Numbered from the stretch's first letter, positions 45,748 to 56,048 are shown. The stretch: DNA of 64,000 nucleotides from Bdellovibrionales bacterium (GCA_019695175.1 JAIBAM010000001.1:1-64000); one strand, 5' to 3'. Notes: generated by a model from the letters alone, not told the origin. Numbers and translations are program-made.

Positions 45748-45900
45748 GTGACAACTACAACCGTGATCTTCCATAAAAAAACATTATCCTTAACCCTTCT
45801 TCTATGTTATCAAAGCCCACTCAATACACACTCCCTGGATTTTTCTGGTGCCCTATGTTGGGGTCCACTGGGGAGGCGGTTTAACCAGAAGAGGTAAAAC

Positions 45901-46836
45901 ATGGCTCAAGTTACGATGAAACAAATGATTGATGCTGGAGTTCACTTCGGACACCAAACCCAGCGTTGGAATCCAAAAATGAAACCCTACGTATACACCG
46001 ATCGCGGTGGAATTCACATTATTGATCTGCAAAAGTCAGTACTGTGCGCTAAGTCTGCAGCGGAGTTTGTGGCTAAAATTGCAACTAAGGGTGGAAAACT
46101 CATCTTTGTCGGCACCAAAAAACAAGCTCAAGATCCTATTAAAGAGGCTGCAGTGAAATGCGGAGCCTACTTTGTTACGAAACGTTGGCTTGGTGGAACC
46201 CTCACCAACTTCCAAACTGTCAAAACCTCCATTGATCGTTTGAAAAAAATTGATCAAATGCGAGAAAAGGGCGAGTTGGAATACTTTTCTAAAAAAGAAA
46301 GAGCTTCCGTTGAAAAAGAATGGCAAAGGCTCAACGATCATTTGGAAGGTATTAGGGAAATGAAAGATTCCCCTTCTTGTATGTTTGTTGTGGATTTAAA
46401 TAAGGAGCACATTGCCGTCGCCGAAGCCAAACGATTGGGAATTCCGGTTGTGGGTATTGCGGATACAAACACAGATCCGGAACTCATAGACTACCCCATT
46501 CCTGGAAACGACGACGCCATTCGATCCATCAAGCTCTTTACTCAACTTGTGGCGGATGCTTATCTTGAAGGTGCCAAGAATTATGTAGAAACCGTAAGAT
46601 CGCAAAGCAATAAACAATCAGAAGCTACTGAAAAACCAAAAGCATCCCAACACTATGATAAGCCCGTTCGTGGAACCCCAGCACAAGAAAAATCATCTGG
46701 TCCGGCTGTCGTTAAAGTGAGCCGAGGAAGAAAGCTTGTAGCCGCCGGCACAGCAGATGATGTGGAAATCGCCATGGAATTGGATTCATCCGCTGAAAAG
46801 AGTGAAGTGGATTCTACCGAAGAAAGCGCAGAGTAA
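45901..46836 (+). CDS. rpsB: 30S ribosomal protein S2 with extended acidic C-terminus
   Basis: Conserved S2 sequence from [20 protein letters not shown] through [33 protein letters not shown] and [20 protein letters not shown]. At 311 residues it exceeds the usual 235-260. The extra 70 residues after about 235 are polar: first Lys/Gln/Pro-rich, then [19 protein letters not shown] and an acidic end ([16 protein letters not shown]). S2 joins the small subunit late and binds S1. It is the first gene of the rpsB-tsf-pyrH-frr-uppS-cdsA-rseP cluster. The ribosome site is AGAGGT. Confidence 0.97.
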   Translation: MAQVTMKQMIDAGVHFGHQTQRWNPKMKPYVYTDRGGIHIIDLQKSVLCAKSAAEFVAKIATKGGKLIFVGTKKQAQDPIKEAAVKCGAYFVTKRWLGGTLTNFQTVKTSIDRLKKIDQMREKGELEYFSKKERASVEKEWQRLNDHLEGIREMKDSPSCMFVVDLNKEHIAVAEAKRLGIPVVGIADTNTDPELIDYPIPGNDDAIRSIKLFTQLVADAYLEGAKNYVETVRSQSNKQSEATEKPKASQHYDKPVRGTPAQEKSSGPAVVKVSRGRKLVAAGTADDVEIAMELDSSAEKSEVDSTEESAE

Positions 46837-46890
46837 TTCTTTTATTGAAATTTACGCTTATTTTTTATTTGTTGTTAGGAAGGATAACTT

Positions 46891-47547
46891 ATGTCTCAAG
46901 TATCAGCTCAGTCAGTTAAAGAATTAAGAGAACGTACCAATGCCGGAATGATGGACTGCAAAAAGGCCTTGCAAGAGGCCCAAGGGAATTTTGACAAGGC
47001 CATTGAGTGGCTTCGCGCCAAGGGATTGAGCCGAGCTGCAAAGGCCGCCGGCCGAGTGGCAGCAGAGGGAACAATTTCTTCCTATATCCACGCCGGTGGT
47101 CGCATTGGAGTGATTGTAGAAGTAAACTCAGAAACTGATTTCGTGGCTCGCAATGAAGAGTTTCAAAAGTTTGTTCAAGATGTGGCTATGCATGTCGCAG
47201 CTATGAATCCTAAATTTGTAGCGCAAAATGAAATTCCCGAACTTGAAATCCAAAAGGAAAGGGAAGTGTTAAAAGCCAAAGCCATTGAAGAAGGTAAAAA
47301 ACCCGAAATGCTTGATAAAATTTTGGATGGACAGATCAAAAAATGGGCTGCTGAAATTTGTCTGATGGATCAAAAGTTTGTTAAAAACCCTGATAAAACT
47401 GTAAAAGATTACCAAAATGAAATGATCGCCAAAATTGGTGAGAATATTGTGGTGAGAAGATTCACAAGATATGAATTAGGCGAAGGAATCGAAAAAAAGC
47501 AGGGAAATTTTGCTGATGAAGTTGCCGCCCAAGTCAGGGGTTCTTAG
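46891..47547 (+). CDS. tsf: Translation elongation factor Ts
   Basis: EF-Ts exchanges GDP for GTP on EF-Tu. The N-terminal UBA-like domain is canonical (VKELRERTNAGMMDCKKALQ, FDKAIEWLRAKGLSRAAKAA), and the core holds IHAGGRIGVIVEVNSETDFV with ARNEEF. At 218 residues it is a short form that lacks part of the repeated core domain of the E. coli protein (283). Short EF-Ts proteins are known in several lineages. It follows rpsB by 54 bp with an AGGAAGG ribosome site. Confidence 0.97.
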   Translation: MSQVSAQSVKELRERTNAGMMDCKKALQEAQGNFDKAIEWLRAKGLSRAAKAAGRVAAEGTISSYIHAGGRIGVIVEVNSETDFVARNEEFQKFVQDVAMHVAAMNPKFVAQNEIPELEIQKEREVLKAKAIEEGKKPEMLDKILDGQIKKWAAEICLMDQKFVKNPDKTVKDYQNEMIAKIGENIVVRRFTRYELGEGIEKKQGNFADEVAAQVRGS

Positions 47548-47606
47548 AAACTCTACGAACTTGGTTCGGAGAGACTACGTCAGCTGCTGTGGCGACAAAG
47601 AAAATC

Positions 47607-48389
<783 letters not shown>

Positions 48390-48558
48390 AAAGTCAGTTC
48401 CAATAACAATAACGCCGTAACAGCGACGACAAAAGAATTTTGCGATCAGTGATAGCTGACGCAGCATTTCCGAAGAGGCTCTAAATGCAAATCCTTATGA
48501 ACTGTTATATAAGTGGACGAGACAACAAATCTAATTCATTCTTTGGGGGTTCCTGTTT

Positions 48559-49113
48559 ATGACTCAACAACAAACCGTAGCTAAAGAACATATGGAAAAA
48601 GCCGTCAGTGGTCTGCTTGGCGAATTAAAAAAAGTTCGCACAGGAAGAGCTCAGGTGTCCATGCTGGATGTGGTAAAGGTCAATTTTTATGGAACATTGA
48701 GTCCATTGAGCCAAGTAGCGGCCCTGTCTTGTCCAGATGCACGCTCGTTTTTAATTTCACCCTGGGACAACTCTATCTTAAAGGAAATTGAGTCCGCCAT
48801 TGTAAAAAGTGATTTGGGAATGACCCCTCAATCCGATGGGAAAGTCATCCGTTTAAAGGTTCCTGAACTGACTGAACAAAGACGAAAAGACATGGTGAAA
48901 TCGATAAAAAAATTAGTTGAAGATGGTCGTGTAGCCATAAGGATGGCAAGGAGAGACGCCAACGAATCCATCAAGAAAGCTCAAAAAGATAAGGTCATGA
49001 GCGAAGATGAAGCCAAACGCAATGAAACTGAAATCCAAAAAATGACGGATGAATACATAAAAAAAGTGGATAAAATCGCTGAAGACAAAGAAAAGGAGCT
49101 CATGACTTTTTAA
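48559..49113 (+). CDS. frr: Ribosome recycling factor
   Basis: RRF separates ribosomal subunits after termination with EF-G. The sequence has the canonical three-helix bundle core: KVRTGRAQVSMLDVVKVNFY, GTLSPLSQVAALS, KVIRLKVPELTEQRRKDMVK and the C-terminal RRDANESIKKAQKD. The 184 residues are typical. It comes 169 bp after pyrH and 4 bp before uppS. Confidence 0.98.
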   Translation: MTQQQTVAKEHMEKAVSGLLGELKKVRTGRAQVSMLDVVKVNFYGTLSPLSQVAALSCPDARSFLISPWDNSILKEIESAIVKSDLGMTPQSDGKVIRLKVPELTEQRRKDMVKSIKKLVEDGRVAIRMARRDANESIKKAQKDKVMSEDEAKRNETEIQKMTDEYIKKVDKIAEDKEKELMTF

Positions 49114-49117
49114 AGTC

Positions 49118-49867
49118 ATGGATGATATTTTTTTGGAGCTACCTCGTCATTTAGCAATAATTATGGATGGAAATGGTCGCTGGGCTAAGTCCCGTGGACG
49201 AAATCGTCTTTATGGACATATTCGTGGAGCTCAAGTTGCTAAACAAACCATAGAAAACTGTGCCCGACTGGGAATCAAAAACCTAACCCTATTTGCATTT
49301 AGTACCGAGAATTGGTTTCGTCCCTCCGAAGAAGTTTCTTTTTTAATGGGCTTGATGGCTCGCAAATTAAAAATCGAAGCCCCCTCATTAATAAAAAATA
49401 ATATTCGTTTCCATTGTATTGGAAATTTGCGGAATCTCCCCTCAGCAGTTCGAGAAAAAGCCTTAGAAACCATAAAGTTAACCGCTCACTGCACGGGAAT
49501 GAATTTAACTTGTGCCCTCAGTTATGGTGGTCGACAAGAAATCACTGCGGCAGCTCGTCTTATTGCAGAGGAAGTTGCCAAAGGAAGTCTTAAGCCAGAA
49601 AATATTGACGAGGCCCTATTCGCTGGGGCCTTAGATTCCTCATTTATGCCGGACCCGGATTTAATTATTCGAACCAGTGGGGAACATCGGCTTTCAAATT
49701 TTTTTCTATGGCAAGCAGCGTACTCAGAAATTCACATTGTGGATAAATCCTGGCCCGAATTTTCCAAAGTAGAACTCTATCAAGCCCTTGAAACCTTTTC
49801 CAAAAGGGAACGACGCTTTGGAAAAACCAGTGAACAGATTAAAAACTCCACTTTGAGATCTCCATGA
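49118..49867 (+). CDS. uppS: Undecaprenyl diphosphate synthase
   Basis: A cis-prenyltransferase making the C55 carrier lipid for peptidoglycan and surface polysaccharides. Signature parts: LAIIMDGNGRWAKSRGRNRL with the catalytic Asp, LTLFAFSTENWFRPSEEVSF, and near the end DLIIRTSGEHRLSNFFLWQA. Here the usual GExRLSNF motif reads GEHRLSNF. The 249 residues are normal. The stop overlaps the cdsA start by 4 bp. Confidence 0.97.
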   Translation: MDDIFLELPRHLAIIMDGNGRWAKSRGRNRLYGHIRGAQVAKQTIENCARLGIKNLTLFAFSTENWFRPSEEVSFLMGLMARKLKIEAPSLIKNNIRFHCIGNLRNLPSAVREKALETIKLTAHCTGMNLTCALSYGGRQEITAAARLIAEEVAKGSLKPENIDEALFAGALDSSFMPDPDLIIRTSGEHRLSNFFLWQAAYSEIHIVDKSWPEFSKVELYQALETFSKRERRFGKTSEQIKNSTLRSP

Positions 49868-50709
49868 AGGCTCCAAAATTATCTGGACTTAAGGCCCGTG
49901 TAATTTCAGCATTAATTGCGTTGTTTTTAATCCTAGCAACGGCCTACCAATTCAAAGCCAAGGGTCTAGAATGGGCCTGCATCTTGGTAGTTTTTCTTAT
50001 TGTTCGAGAATATAAACGAACGGCATTTTCCCGTTTAATTATTCCACATGGAGTGAAAGTATTATTTTCAGTGCTGTGTTTTGCTCTGTTGATCTCTCTT
50101 CTTTGGCTTCCCAACTCTCTTCTTGTTTTTTCTTTTTATTGTTCACTGTTTATAGCCCTCACTTTTTGGCTCACTCGAAATAAAACAGACAACGAAACGA
50201 TACTCACATTTTTAAGTCGAGGAATTTTTGGATTTTTATGGTGCGTGGCTTTTCCATGTTTTGAAATTTACACTCTTCGTCAGAAAGTTGGATTGGAACT
50301 CTTTGCCTTGCACCTCATGGTTGTTTTTGCAGGAGATATTGGGGCTTACTTTGGGGGCAAGTGGCTTGGAAAAAAAGCTTTAATGCCGCAAGTTTCACCC
50401 AACAAAACTATTGAGGGAGCTCTTTCTGGACTTTTGTGTTCCTTCCTTTGCGCCGTCTTTTGTGTGCTCAGTTTTTTCCCTCAAGGTACTGCTCTTGGTC
50501 CAGCTATTGCGTTTGGCCTGGGTTGCGGATTCATAGCACAAATGGGAGATCTCACCATTTCCTTATTAAAAAGAGTCGCGCAGATTAAAGATTCTGGTCG
50601 CCTGATGCCTGGGCATGGAGGTATGCTAGATCGATTGGATGGAGTTTTAATGAGCAGCCCTCTCATTTATTTTTTCACGTTTTACAGTTCTATTTTGTCC
50701 ATGGGATAA
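49864..50709 (+). CDS. cdsA: Phosphatidate cytidylyltransferase
   Basis: Makes CDP-diacylglycerol for phospholipid synthesis. It is a polytopic membrane protein (about 7-8 hydrophobic segments). The family pattern is seen in AGDIGAYFGGKWLGKKALMP with VSPNKTIEGALSG, and in the C-terminal signature GDLTISLLKRVAQIKDSGRL with MPGHGGMLDRLDG. The 281 residues are normal. It overlaps uppS by 4 bp. A dxr gene, often found after cdsA, is absent here. Confidence 0.96.
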   Translation: MKAPKLSGLKARVISALIALFLILATAYQFKAKGLEWACILVVFLIVREYKRTAFSRLIIPHGVKVLFSVLCFALLISLLWLPNSLLVFSFYCSLFIALTFWLTRNKTDNETILTFLSRGIFGFLWCVAFPCFEIYTLRQKVGLELFALHLMVVFAGDIGAYFGGKWLGKKALMPQVSPNKTIEGALSGLLCSFLCAVFCVLSFFPQGTALGPAIAFGLGCGFIAQMGDLTISLLKRVAQIKDSGRLMPGHGGMLDRLDGVLMSSPLIYFFTFYSSILSMG

Positions 50710-50814
50710 TGGCACAAACTGGAAAACAGTACTAGTGCTCAAAACTTCATAATCAATTGATACTCATCACATCACTTGTACCATTACATGATGTAAAAAG
50801 AGAAAGGAGTCCCT

Positions 50815-52557
50815 ATGAAAACAATGGAATTACTAACCAATGCACTCCACGGCATAGCTTCTGGTATCGGTCCTTTTTTTATTCTGCTTGGTATTCTTAT
50901 TTTTGTCCACGAACTGGGACATTTTCTTGTAGCAAAATTTTTTGGAGTGCGTGTTGAAGTTTTTAGCCTTGGTTTTGGTAAAAAAATTCTTCAGTTTCAG
51001 AGAGGAGATACTCTTTACTGTATCTCCATTATTCCTTTGGGTGGTTATGTTAAAATGTTTGGCGATGACCCAACCAAAGAAATCTCTGAGCAGGAAAAAA
51101 AATATTCCTTTCTACATCAACCTGTTCTCCCGCGCATTGCCATTGTATTAGCTGGTCCTTTAATGAATTTACTCTTTGCCTTTTTATTGTTTATTTTTAT
51201 TGGACTTAATGGCGAACCCCTCCCTGGACCTTACTTAGGCGATATCACTCCAAAAACCAAAGCCTACGAAGCTGGATTTCGCTCCGGCGACAAAATACTC
51301 TCCATCAATGAGGAGCCAGTTCAAACATGGATCCAAGTGAAAGAAAAAATTGCCCTCTCCGTCAATGAACCCCTGGTATTCAATGTGGAAAGGGAAGACT
51401 CCCTTGAAAAGGGGCAAATTAAAATCGCCCCAACACTTGGAGCCAATGACAATATATTGAGTAGCAAGAAGGAAGTGGGAGTTATTGAGGGTTTGGACCC
51501 CAGCTCTATGGGAGCCATGATCGGCGTAATTGATGAAAAATCTGTGGCCGCTCAAGCCGGGTTAAAAAACTTGGATGTGATTCTCTCTATTAATGACCGT
51601 GAGGTTAATTCATGGAGAGACATGGAACGATATATAAAAGAGGACGTTTTCAAAAACCGCTTACCGCTTCAATTAAAAGTTCAATCTTATGCCGGCAATG
51701 ATCCTGGTCAACCAAGACAATTAACCATGGAAGTCCCCAGAAAAGAGTTGGACGTCGCAAACAGCCATGGTGTTTCTGGGGCAACAGTCCCACAGGGAAT
51801 TGAGTTGTCAGATCTAGGATTAGAAAGTGCACAGTTCTACCTCTGGAAAATCAAAAGAAACTCCCCCGCAGATCAAGCTAATTTAAAGCCAGGGGATCGA
51901 TTACAAAGTATTAATGGAGAAAAAATAACCGACTGGATGCAAGTAATTGAACTAGTAAAAAAATATCAATCCGACTCCAACCCCTTGGAGTTTGTTCTTA
52001 TACGTTCTGGAACTCCATTAACTGTTTCAATGCGCCCGGAACTCAGTGAAGTTATGGACCCAACCCGTGGAAAAACGGAAAAACGATTTACCGTGGGAAT
52101 TGTTTCTGGACTTTTCCAAACCGGTCCAAAATCAGTCCTAGTTAAAGCAAAAGGACTGGGTGAAGTGTTTAGCATGGGAATCCATAGAACCATTGAAACA
52201 ACCAAAATGGTTGTAATCAGTTTGGTTCGTCTGGTGCAAGGGGATGTTTCAGCTAAAAATATTGGTGGAATTATTTCCATTGGAAGATTTGCTAACCAAT
52301 CCTATGAGGCCGGCATTGCAGCGTTTTTAAAAATGATGGCACTGATCTCTGTAAACTTATTTTTACTAAATTTATTGCCTGTTCCCGTATTGGATGGGGG
52401 TCATTTACTGTTTTTCACCATTGAAGCTCTACGGGGAGCTCCCATGAGTATGAAAAAAATGGAAATCGCCCAACAGGTGGGTTTGGTTCTTCTAATGAGC
52501 CTTATGGCCTTTGCCCTCTTCAATGACATCTCGAATTGGTTAAACTCATTTTGGTAG
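50815..52557 (+). CDS. rseP: RseP-type site-2 intramembrane zinc protease with three PDZ-like domains
   Basis: A site-2 protease cleaving anti-sigma factors and signal peptides inside the membrane. The zinc site is H32-E-L-G-H36 in LIFVHELGHFLVAKFFGVRV, and the second metal-binding motif is NLLPVPVLDGGHLLFF near residue 520. Between them lie three PDZ-like segments, about residues 140-190 (AGFRSGDKILSINEEPVQTW), 225-285 (AGLKNLDVILSINDREVNSW) and 345-405 (ANLKPGDRLQSINGEKITDW). The 580 residues exceed the usual 430-460 two-PDZ form. AAAGGAG lies 5 nt before the ATG. Confidence 0.95.
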   Translation: MKTMELLTNALHGIASGIGPFFILLGILIFVHELGHFLVAKFFGVRVEVFSLGFGKKILQFQRGDTLYCISIIPLGGYVKMFGDDPTKEISEQEKKYSFLHQPVLPRIAIVLAGPLMNLLFAFLLFIFIGLNGEPLPGPYLGDITPKTKAYEAGFRSGDKILSINEEPVQTWIQVKEKIALSVNEPLVFNVEREDSLEKGQIKIAPTLGANDNILSSKKEVGVIEGLDPSSMGAMIGVIDEKSVAAQAGLKNLDVILSINDREVNSWRDMERYIKEDVFKNRLPLQLKVQSYAGNDPGQPRQLTMEVPRKELDVANSHGVSGATVPQGIELSDLGLESAQFYLWKIKRNSPADQANLKPGDRLQSINGEKITDWMQVIELVKKYQSDSNPLEFVLIRSGTPLTVSMRPELSEVMDPTRGKTEKRFTVGIVSGLFQTGPKSVLVKAKGLGEVFSMGIHRTIETTKMVVISLVRLVQGDVSAKNIGGIISIGRFANQSYEAGIAAFLKMMALISVNLFLLNLLPVPVLDGGHLLFFTIEALRGAPMSMKKMEIAQQVGLVLLMSLMAFALFNDISNWLNSFW

Positions 52558-52572
52558 TAAACAAAATAACTT

Positions 52573-53328
52573 ATGATTCCAAAAAATAATAAGCCAACCA
52601 ATCTATGGTTGGCTTTAGATACGAGTACAGATTTTGGTTCCATCGCGTTAGGTCAATTGCAAACCCATCAGGTTGAAATCCTTTGTGAAAATACCTGGGC
52701 TCATCAACGCACCCATTGTGAAGTCATTACAACGCACTTGGAACAACAACTCAGAACACATCATCTCACTGTGACCGATTTAAATGGCATTGCCTTCGGA
52801 TTAGGCCCAGGTAGTTTTACAGGCGTTCGCGTGACAATCAATATGGCTAAAACTCTTTGTTACAGTTTAAGTTTACCTCATGTTGGCGTATCCTCTCTGA
52901 GGATTTTAGCTCAACCGGCTTTGGCCAAAGCTCCTTCTGTTCTAGCTCTCAGCTACGGATTTCGAGATCTTATTTATTTGGCCCAGTACCAAAAAGTGAA
53001 TGAAAAAATCCTGACTGTTGTTCAACCCTGCGCCATGACTTTTCAAGAACTTTTAAGTTTTTTAAAGCCTCCCTATCCATTACTAGTAGGTGATGGATGG
53101 CAAAAGTGTGCCCCACTTTGGCCCAGTGAAAAAGTCCTCCATTTAGAAAACAAATTAGAATTTCATCCAACTAGCCCCATCCAAAGTCGAGATCTTCTCA
53201 CACTCTTATCAGAAGAAGAAAATTTAAAAGTGGAAAAAGACTGGAAATCAATAAAACCACTTTATATTCGCGGAGCAGAAGCCGAAGAAAAACTGAAACA
53301 AAATTTAATAAAAAAACCTAACCTTTGA
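52573..53328 (+). CDS. tsaB: tRNA threonylcarbamoyladenosine biosynthesis protein TsaB
   Basis: TsaB is the scaffold partner of TsaD in t6A37 tRNA modification. The N-terminus is typical of the ASKHA-fold family: WLALDTSTDFGSIAL, then a His-rich helix (WAHQRTHCEVITTHLEQQL), and GIAFGLGPGSFTGVRVTINM with AKTL. The 251 residues are normal. It begins 15 bp after rseP, so it is probably in the same transcript. Confidence 0.92.
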   Translation: MIPKNNKPTNLWLALDTSTDFGSIALGQLQTHQVEILCENTWAHQRTHCEVITTHLEQQLRTHHLTVTDLNGIAFGLGPGSFTGVRVTINMAKTLCYSLSLPHVGVSSLRILAQPALAKAPSVLALSYGFRDLIYLAQYQKVNEKILTVVQPCAMTFQELLSFLKPPYPLLVGDGWQKCAPLWPSEKVLHLENKLEFHPTSPIQSRDLLTLLSEEENLKVEKDWKSIKPLYIRGAEAEEKLKQNLIKKPNL

Positions 53329-53345
53329 TTTTTGAGATCAAGTTT

Positions 53346-54332
53346 ATGATGAAAGGAACTGATCCCGTGTCCTCACCCAGTCACACCTACCAGTTTGTCA
53401 GAGGTCAATTTGATTCTGACGCTGTTATTTTTGCGATTGGCGGCGGAAAGGGTGGAATAGGAAAATCTTTTATCAGTTCAAGTCTGGCTTTATTTTTAGC
53501 CCACATGGGCCATGAAACCTACCTAATTGATTTGGATTTAGGTTGCGCCAATATCCACACTTCCATTGGGGAACCTCTGCCGAAATTAGGAATCCATGAC
53601 TTTCTTAGTGATCCCTCCTTGTCAATAAAAGATGTTTCTGTACCCACAGCAATTCCCAATTTGAAATTGGTCGCTGGCAGCAGTGACATGTTAGAAACAG
53701 CAGATATTTCTGAATTCCAAAAATCAAGAATTATGGGTTCTTTGTATAAACTAAAAACAAAGTTTATTGTATTGGACTTAAGTGCTGGAACTCATCATTC
53801 CACATTAGACTTTTTTTTAATGGCTACAAATAAAATTGTTTTATTTACGCCAGAACCCTCCAGTATTGAAAATGCTTATCGTTTTTTAAAGGCTGCTTTC
53901 TATCGCAAAGTTCGCCGATTGGAAAACCAGTTGGAATTGACTGAGATGATTGCAGATTTAATGAGTCGCCGCGCTGAATACGGATTGAAATCACCTGGTG
54001 ATCTTCTAAAGGCAATTCAGAATAAAGATTTAGTTGCCGGTCAAAAACTCAACCGGATACTCAAGGATCTTCACCTCCACGTGATTCTCAATCAAGTACG
54101 AACTCTGAAAGATACGGACCTTGGACCATCAATAAAAGATGTTTGTGTTAAATATTTTGGTCTTCCCTTTAATTATCTAGGACACGTGGAACATGACAAT
54201 GCGGTTTGGCAGGCCTTACGAAATCGTAAGCATCTCCTGCTTGAATATCCTCACAGTAAAGTTTATGCCCAAATGATGAATATAACCAGAAATCTGGTGG
54301 CTCCTTATCTTAAACGGGATATGGTGGGATAA
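53346..54332 (+). CDS. MinD/FlhG-like ATPase paired with a J-domain/HTH protein
   Basis: A deviant Walker A ATPase of the MinD/ParA family distinct from the FlhG at 32062. Walker A is GGGKGGIGKSFISSSLALFL, the switch region is YLIDLDLGCANIHTSIGEP and the Walker B-like segment is FIVLDLSAGTHHSTLDFFLM. After residue 190 an insertion (AFYRKVRRLENQLELTEMIA, RRAEYGLKSPGDLLKAIQN) is absent from ordinary MinD. The ATG at 53346 is preferred to a TTG at 53325 that overlaps tsaB. The stop overlaps the next gene by 1 bp, so the two proteins are probably made together. Function unknown; spatial organisation or regulation of a membrane complex is a guess from the family. Confidence 0.82.
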   Translation: MMKGTDPVSSPSHTYQFVRGQFDSDAVIFAIGGGKGGIGKSFISSSLALFLAHMGHETYLIDLDLGCANIHTSIGEPLPKLGIHDFLSDPSLSIKDVSVPTAIPNLKLVAGSSDMLETADISEFQKSRIMGSLYKLKTKFIVLDLSAGTHHSTLDFFLMATNKIVLFTPEPSSIENAYRFLKAAFYRKVRRLENQLELTEMIADLMSRRAEYGLKSPGDLLKAIQNKDLVAGQKLNRILKDLHLHVILNQVRTLKDTDLGPSIKDVCVKYFGLPFNYLGHVEHDNAVWQALRNRKHLLLEYPHSKVYAQMMNITRNLVAPYLKRDMVG

Positions 54333-55015
54333 TGAAAAACACTGATAGCAAAAAATGGAACGAGTCGACTTTTTATGAACTCATTGAAGTGGATCCTCAA
54401 GCCAGTTCACGCGAGATTCATGCCGCCTACATGAGGGCTAAGCAGACATATTCCCCTGACAGTCCGGCCCTCTATACCATGTTTTCTCCAGAAGAAGCCC
54501 GTGAGCTTTCAAAACTGATTGAGGAAGCTTTTTTTACATTAAGCAATCAAAACCGCAGACAACAATATGATTTACAACTTGCACAGTCTGGTCACCCAAT
54601 TTTTTCCAATCTTCTTAAAGATGAGAAGAAGTCTAAAACGATGACCTCCCTCCATCCAATTTCTATAAATCCTGAACCCTCCCTTGTGACTTCTTCAAAA
54701 GTTCCAGCAGGTTATGGAAAAACAAAGTTTGGTGTTTACAAAGAAGATCCTGAATTTGAAAAACAGTTACAACAGCCTACTTTTTGCAATGGAGAGTTCT
54801 TACAAAAAATCAGAACATATAAAAATGTGAGCCTCGAACAATTAAGTGAAGAAACTCGTATTAGTAAATCCTACCTCTCAGCTTTAGAAGCAGATCGAAG
54901 GGATCAGTTGCCGGCACCGGTTTTTATTCGAGGGTTTGTACTTCAAGTAGCTCGTGCATTGATTGTATCCGATAAGCTTGCCGATGCTTACATGAAATCG
55001 ATTAGAAAAAATTAG
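54332..55015 (+). CDS. Fusion of a J-like domain (no HPD) with a RodZ-type helix-turn-helix
   Basis: Residues about 13-80 have the J-domain pattern (TFYELIEVDPQASSREIHAA, LIEEAFFTLSNQNRRQQYDL), but the loop that should read HPD is SPD (residues 41-43). Stimulation of a DnaK partner is therefore unlikely. A polar linker (80-150) leads to a Cro/RodZ-type HTH at about 154-212 (FLQKIRTYKNVSLEQLSEET, RISKSYLSALEADRRDQLPA). No membrane helix follows, unlike RodZ. The 227-residue gene is translationally coupled to the MinD-like ATPase, suggesting that the two proteins work together. Confidence 0.82.
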   Translation: MKNTDSKKWNESTFYELIEVDPQASSREIHAAYMRAKQTYSPDSPALYTMFSPEEARELSKLIEEAFFTLSNQNRRQQYDLQLAQSGHPIFSNLLKDEKKSKTMTSLHPISINPEPSLVTSSKVPAGYGKTKFGVYKEDPEFEKQLQQPTFCNGEFLQKIRTYKNVSLEQLSEETRISKSYLSALEADRRDQLPAPVFIRGFVLQVARALIVSDKLADAYMKSIRKN

Positions 55016-55079
55016 AGCTCAATTTTAACTCCCAATTATAGGGTTTTTTGTTTCGAACCACTCAAGTGATAAAATCCCA

Positions 55080-56048
55080 ATGAAAGATATTTTTTCATTC
55101 CAAATAACAATAGATCAAATAAACCAGAGAATAGATAAGGTCTTATCTTCCCTTGCTGAAATTTCAAGCCGCTCACGAGCCTTACAGTTGATCGAATCCC
55201 AGAGAATCACCGTTAACGGAAAAAATGTTAAGGCCTCCTATAAAGTGAAACCAGGTGACTCCATTCAAATTCATCTGCCACCACCATCTCCTTCAAATTT
55301 AGTTCCTCTCAATCGCCCTTTGAATATTATTTTTGAAGATGACGACCTCATTGTGATCAATAAACCTTCAGGTTTGGTAGTTCATCCTGCCGCTGGCCAT
55401 GCACAAGATACTTTGGTGAATATATTGCTTTTTCATGTGAAAAAGTTATCCATGGGGTTTGGGGAAAACCGCCCCGGCATTGTACATAGATTGGATAAAG
55501 AAACCAGTGGCTTATTAGTTGTGGCAAAGAATGACTTTGCTCATCAAAGTTTAAGTCGACAATTTAAGGAAAGAACGATTCAACGGGAATACTGGGCCCT
55601 GGTTTATGGGCATCCTAAAAGCCAGAGTGGAAAAATAACGACTTTTTTAGCAAGGCACCCTTCTATCAGAAAAAAATTTGCATCGATAAAAACAACACCT
55701 CAAGGAGAACAAAAAGGGAAAAAAGCCATTACTCATTTTGAGGTCATCCAAAAATTTCCTTCAGGGATATCTCTTCTCAAATGCCGTTTAGAAACAGGTA
55801 GAACCCATCAAATTCGGATTCACCTCTCGGAAAGTGGTCATGCCATCGTGGGTGATAAACTCTATGGGACCAACCGCCCCTTGATAGGGTTGAAAAACTT
55901 AAAAGTTCGACACTGCTTACAGCAAATGGAAAGAATAGGTTTACATGCTCACACACTCGGCTTTCAACATCCCACCAAAAACTGCCCCCTGCTCTTTCAT
56001 TGTGACTGGCCAGAGGATTTAAAGGAACTCATCCTCCTCCTCAGCTAA
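55080..56048 (+). CDS. rluD: 23S rRNA pseudouridine synthase (RluD family)
   Basis: An N-terminal S4 RNA-binding domain (residues about 12-75: RIDKVLSSLAEISSRSRALQ, TVNGKNVKASYKVKPGD) is followed by the catalytic domain: DDLIVINKPSGLVVHPAAGH and the catalytic Asp in GIVHRLDKETSGLLVVAK. The C-terminal LETGRTHQIRIHLSESGHAI is also canonical. The 322 residues are normal. It starts 64 bp after the J/HTH gene. Confidence 0.95.
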   Translation: MKDIFSFQITIDQINQRIDKVLSSLAEISSRSRALQLIESQRITVNGKNVKASYKVKPGDSIQIHLPPPSPSNLVPLNRPLNIIFEDDDLIVINKPSGLVVHPAAGHAQDTLVNILLFHVKKLSMGFGENRPGIVHRLDKETSGLLVVAKNDFAHQSLSRQFKERTIQREYWALVYGHPKSQSGKITTFLARHPSIRKKFASIKTTPQGEQKGKKAITHFEVIQKFPSGISLLKCRLETGRTHQIRIHLSESGHAIVGDKLYGTNRPLIGLKNLKVRHCLQQMERIGLHAHTLGFQHPTKNCPLLFHCDWPEDLKELILLLS

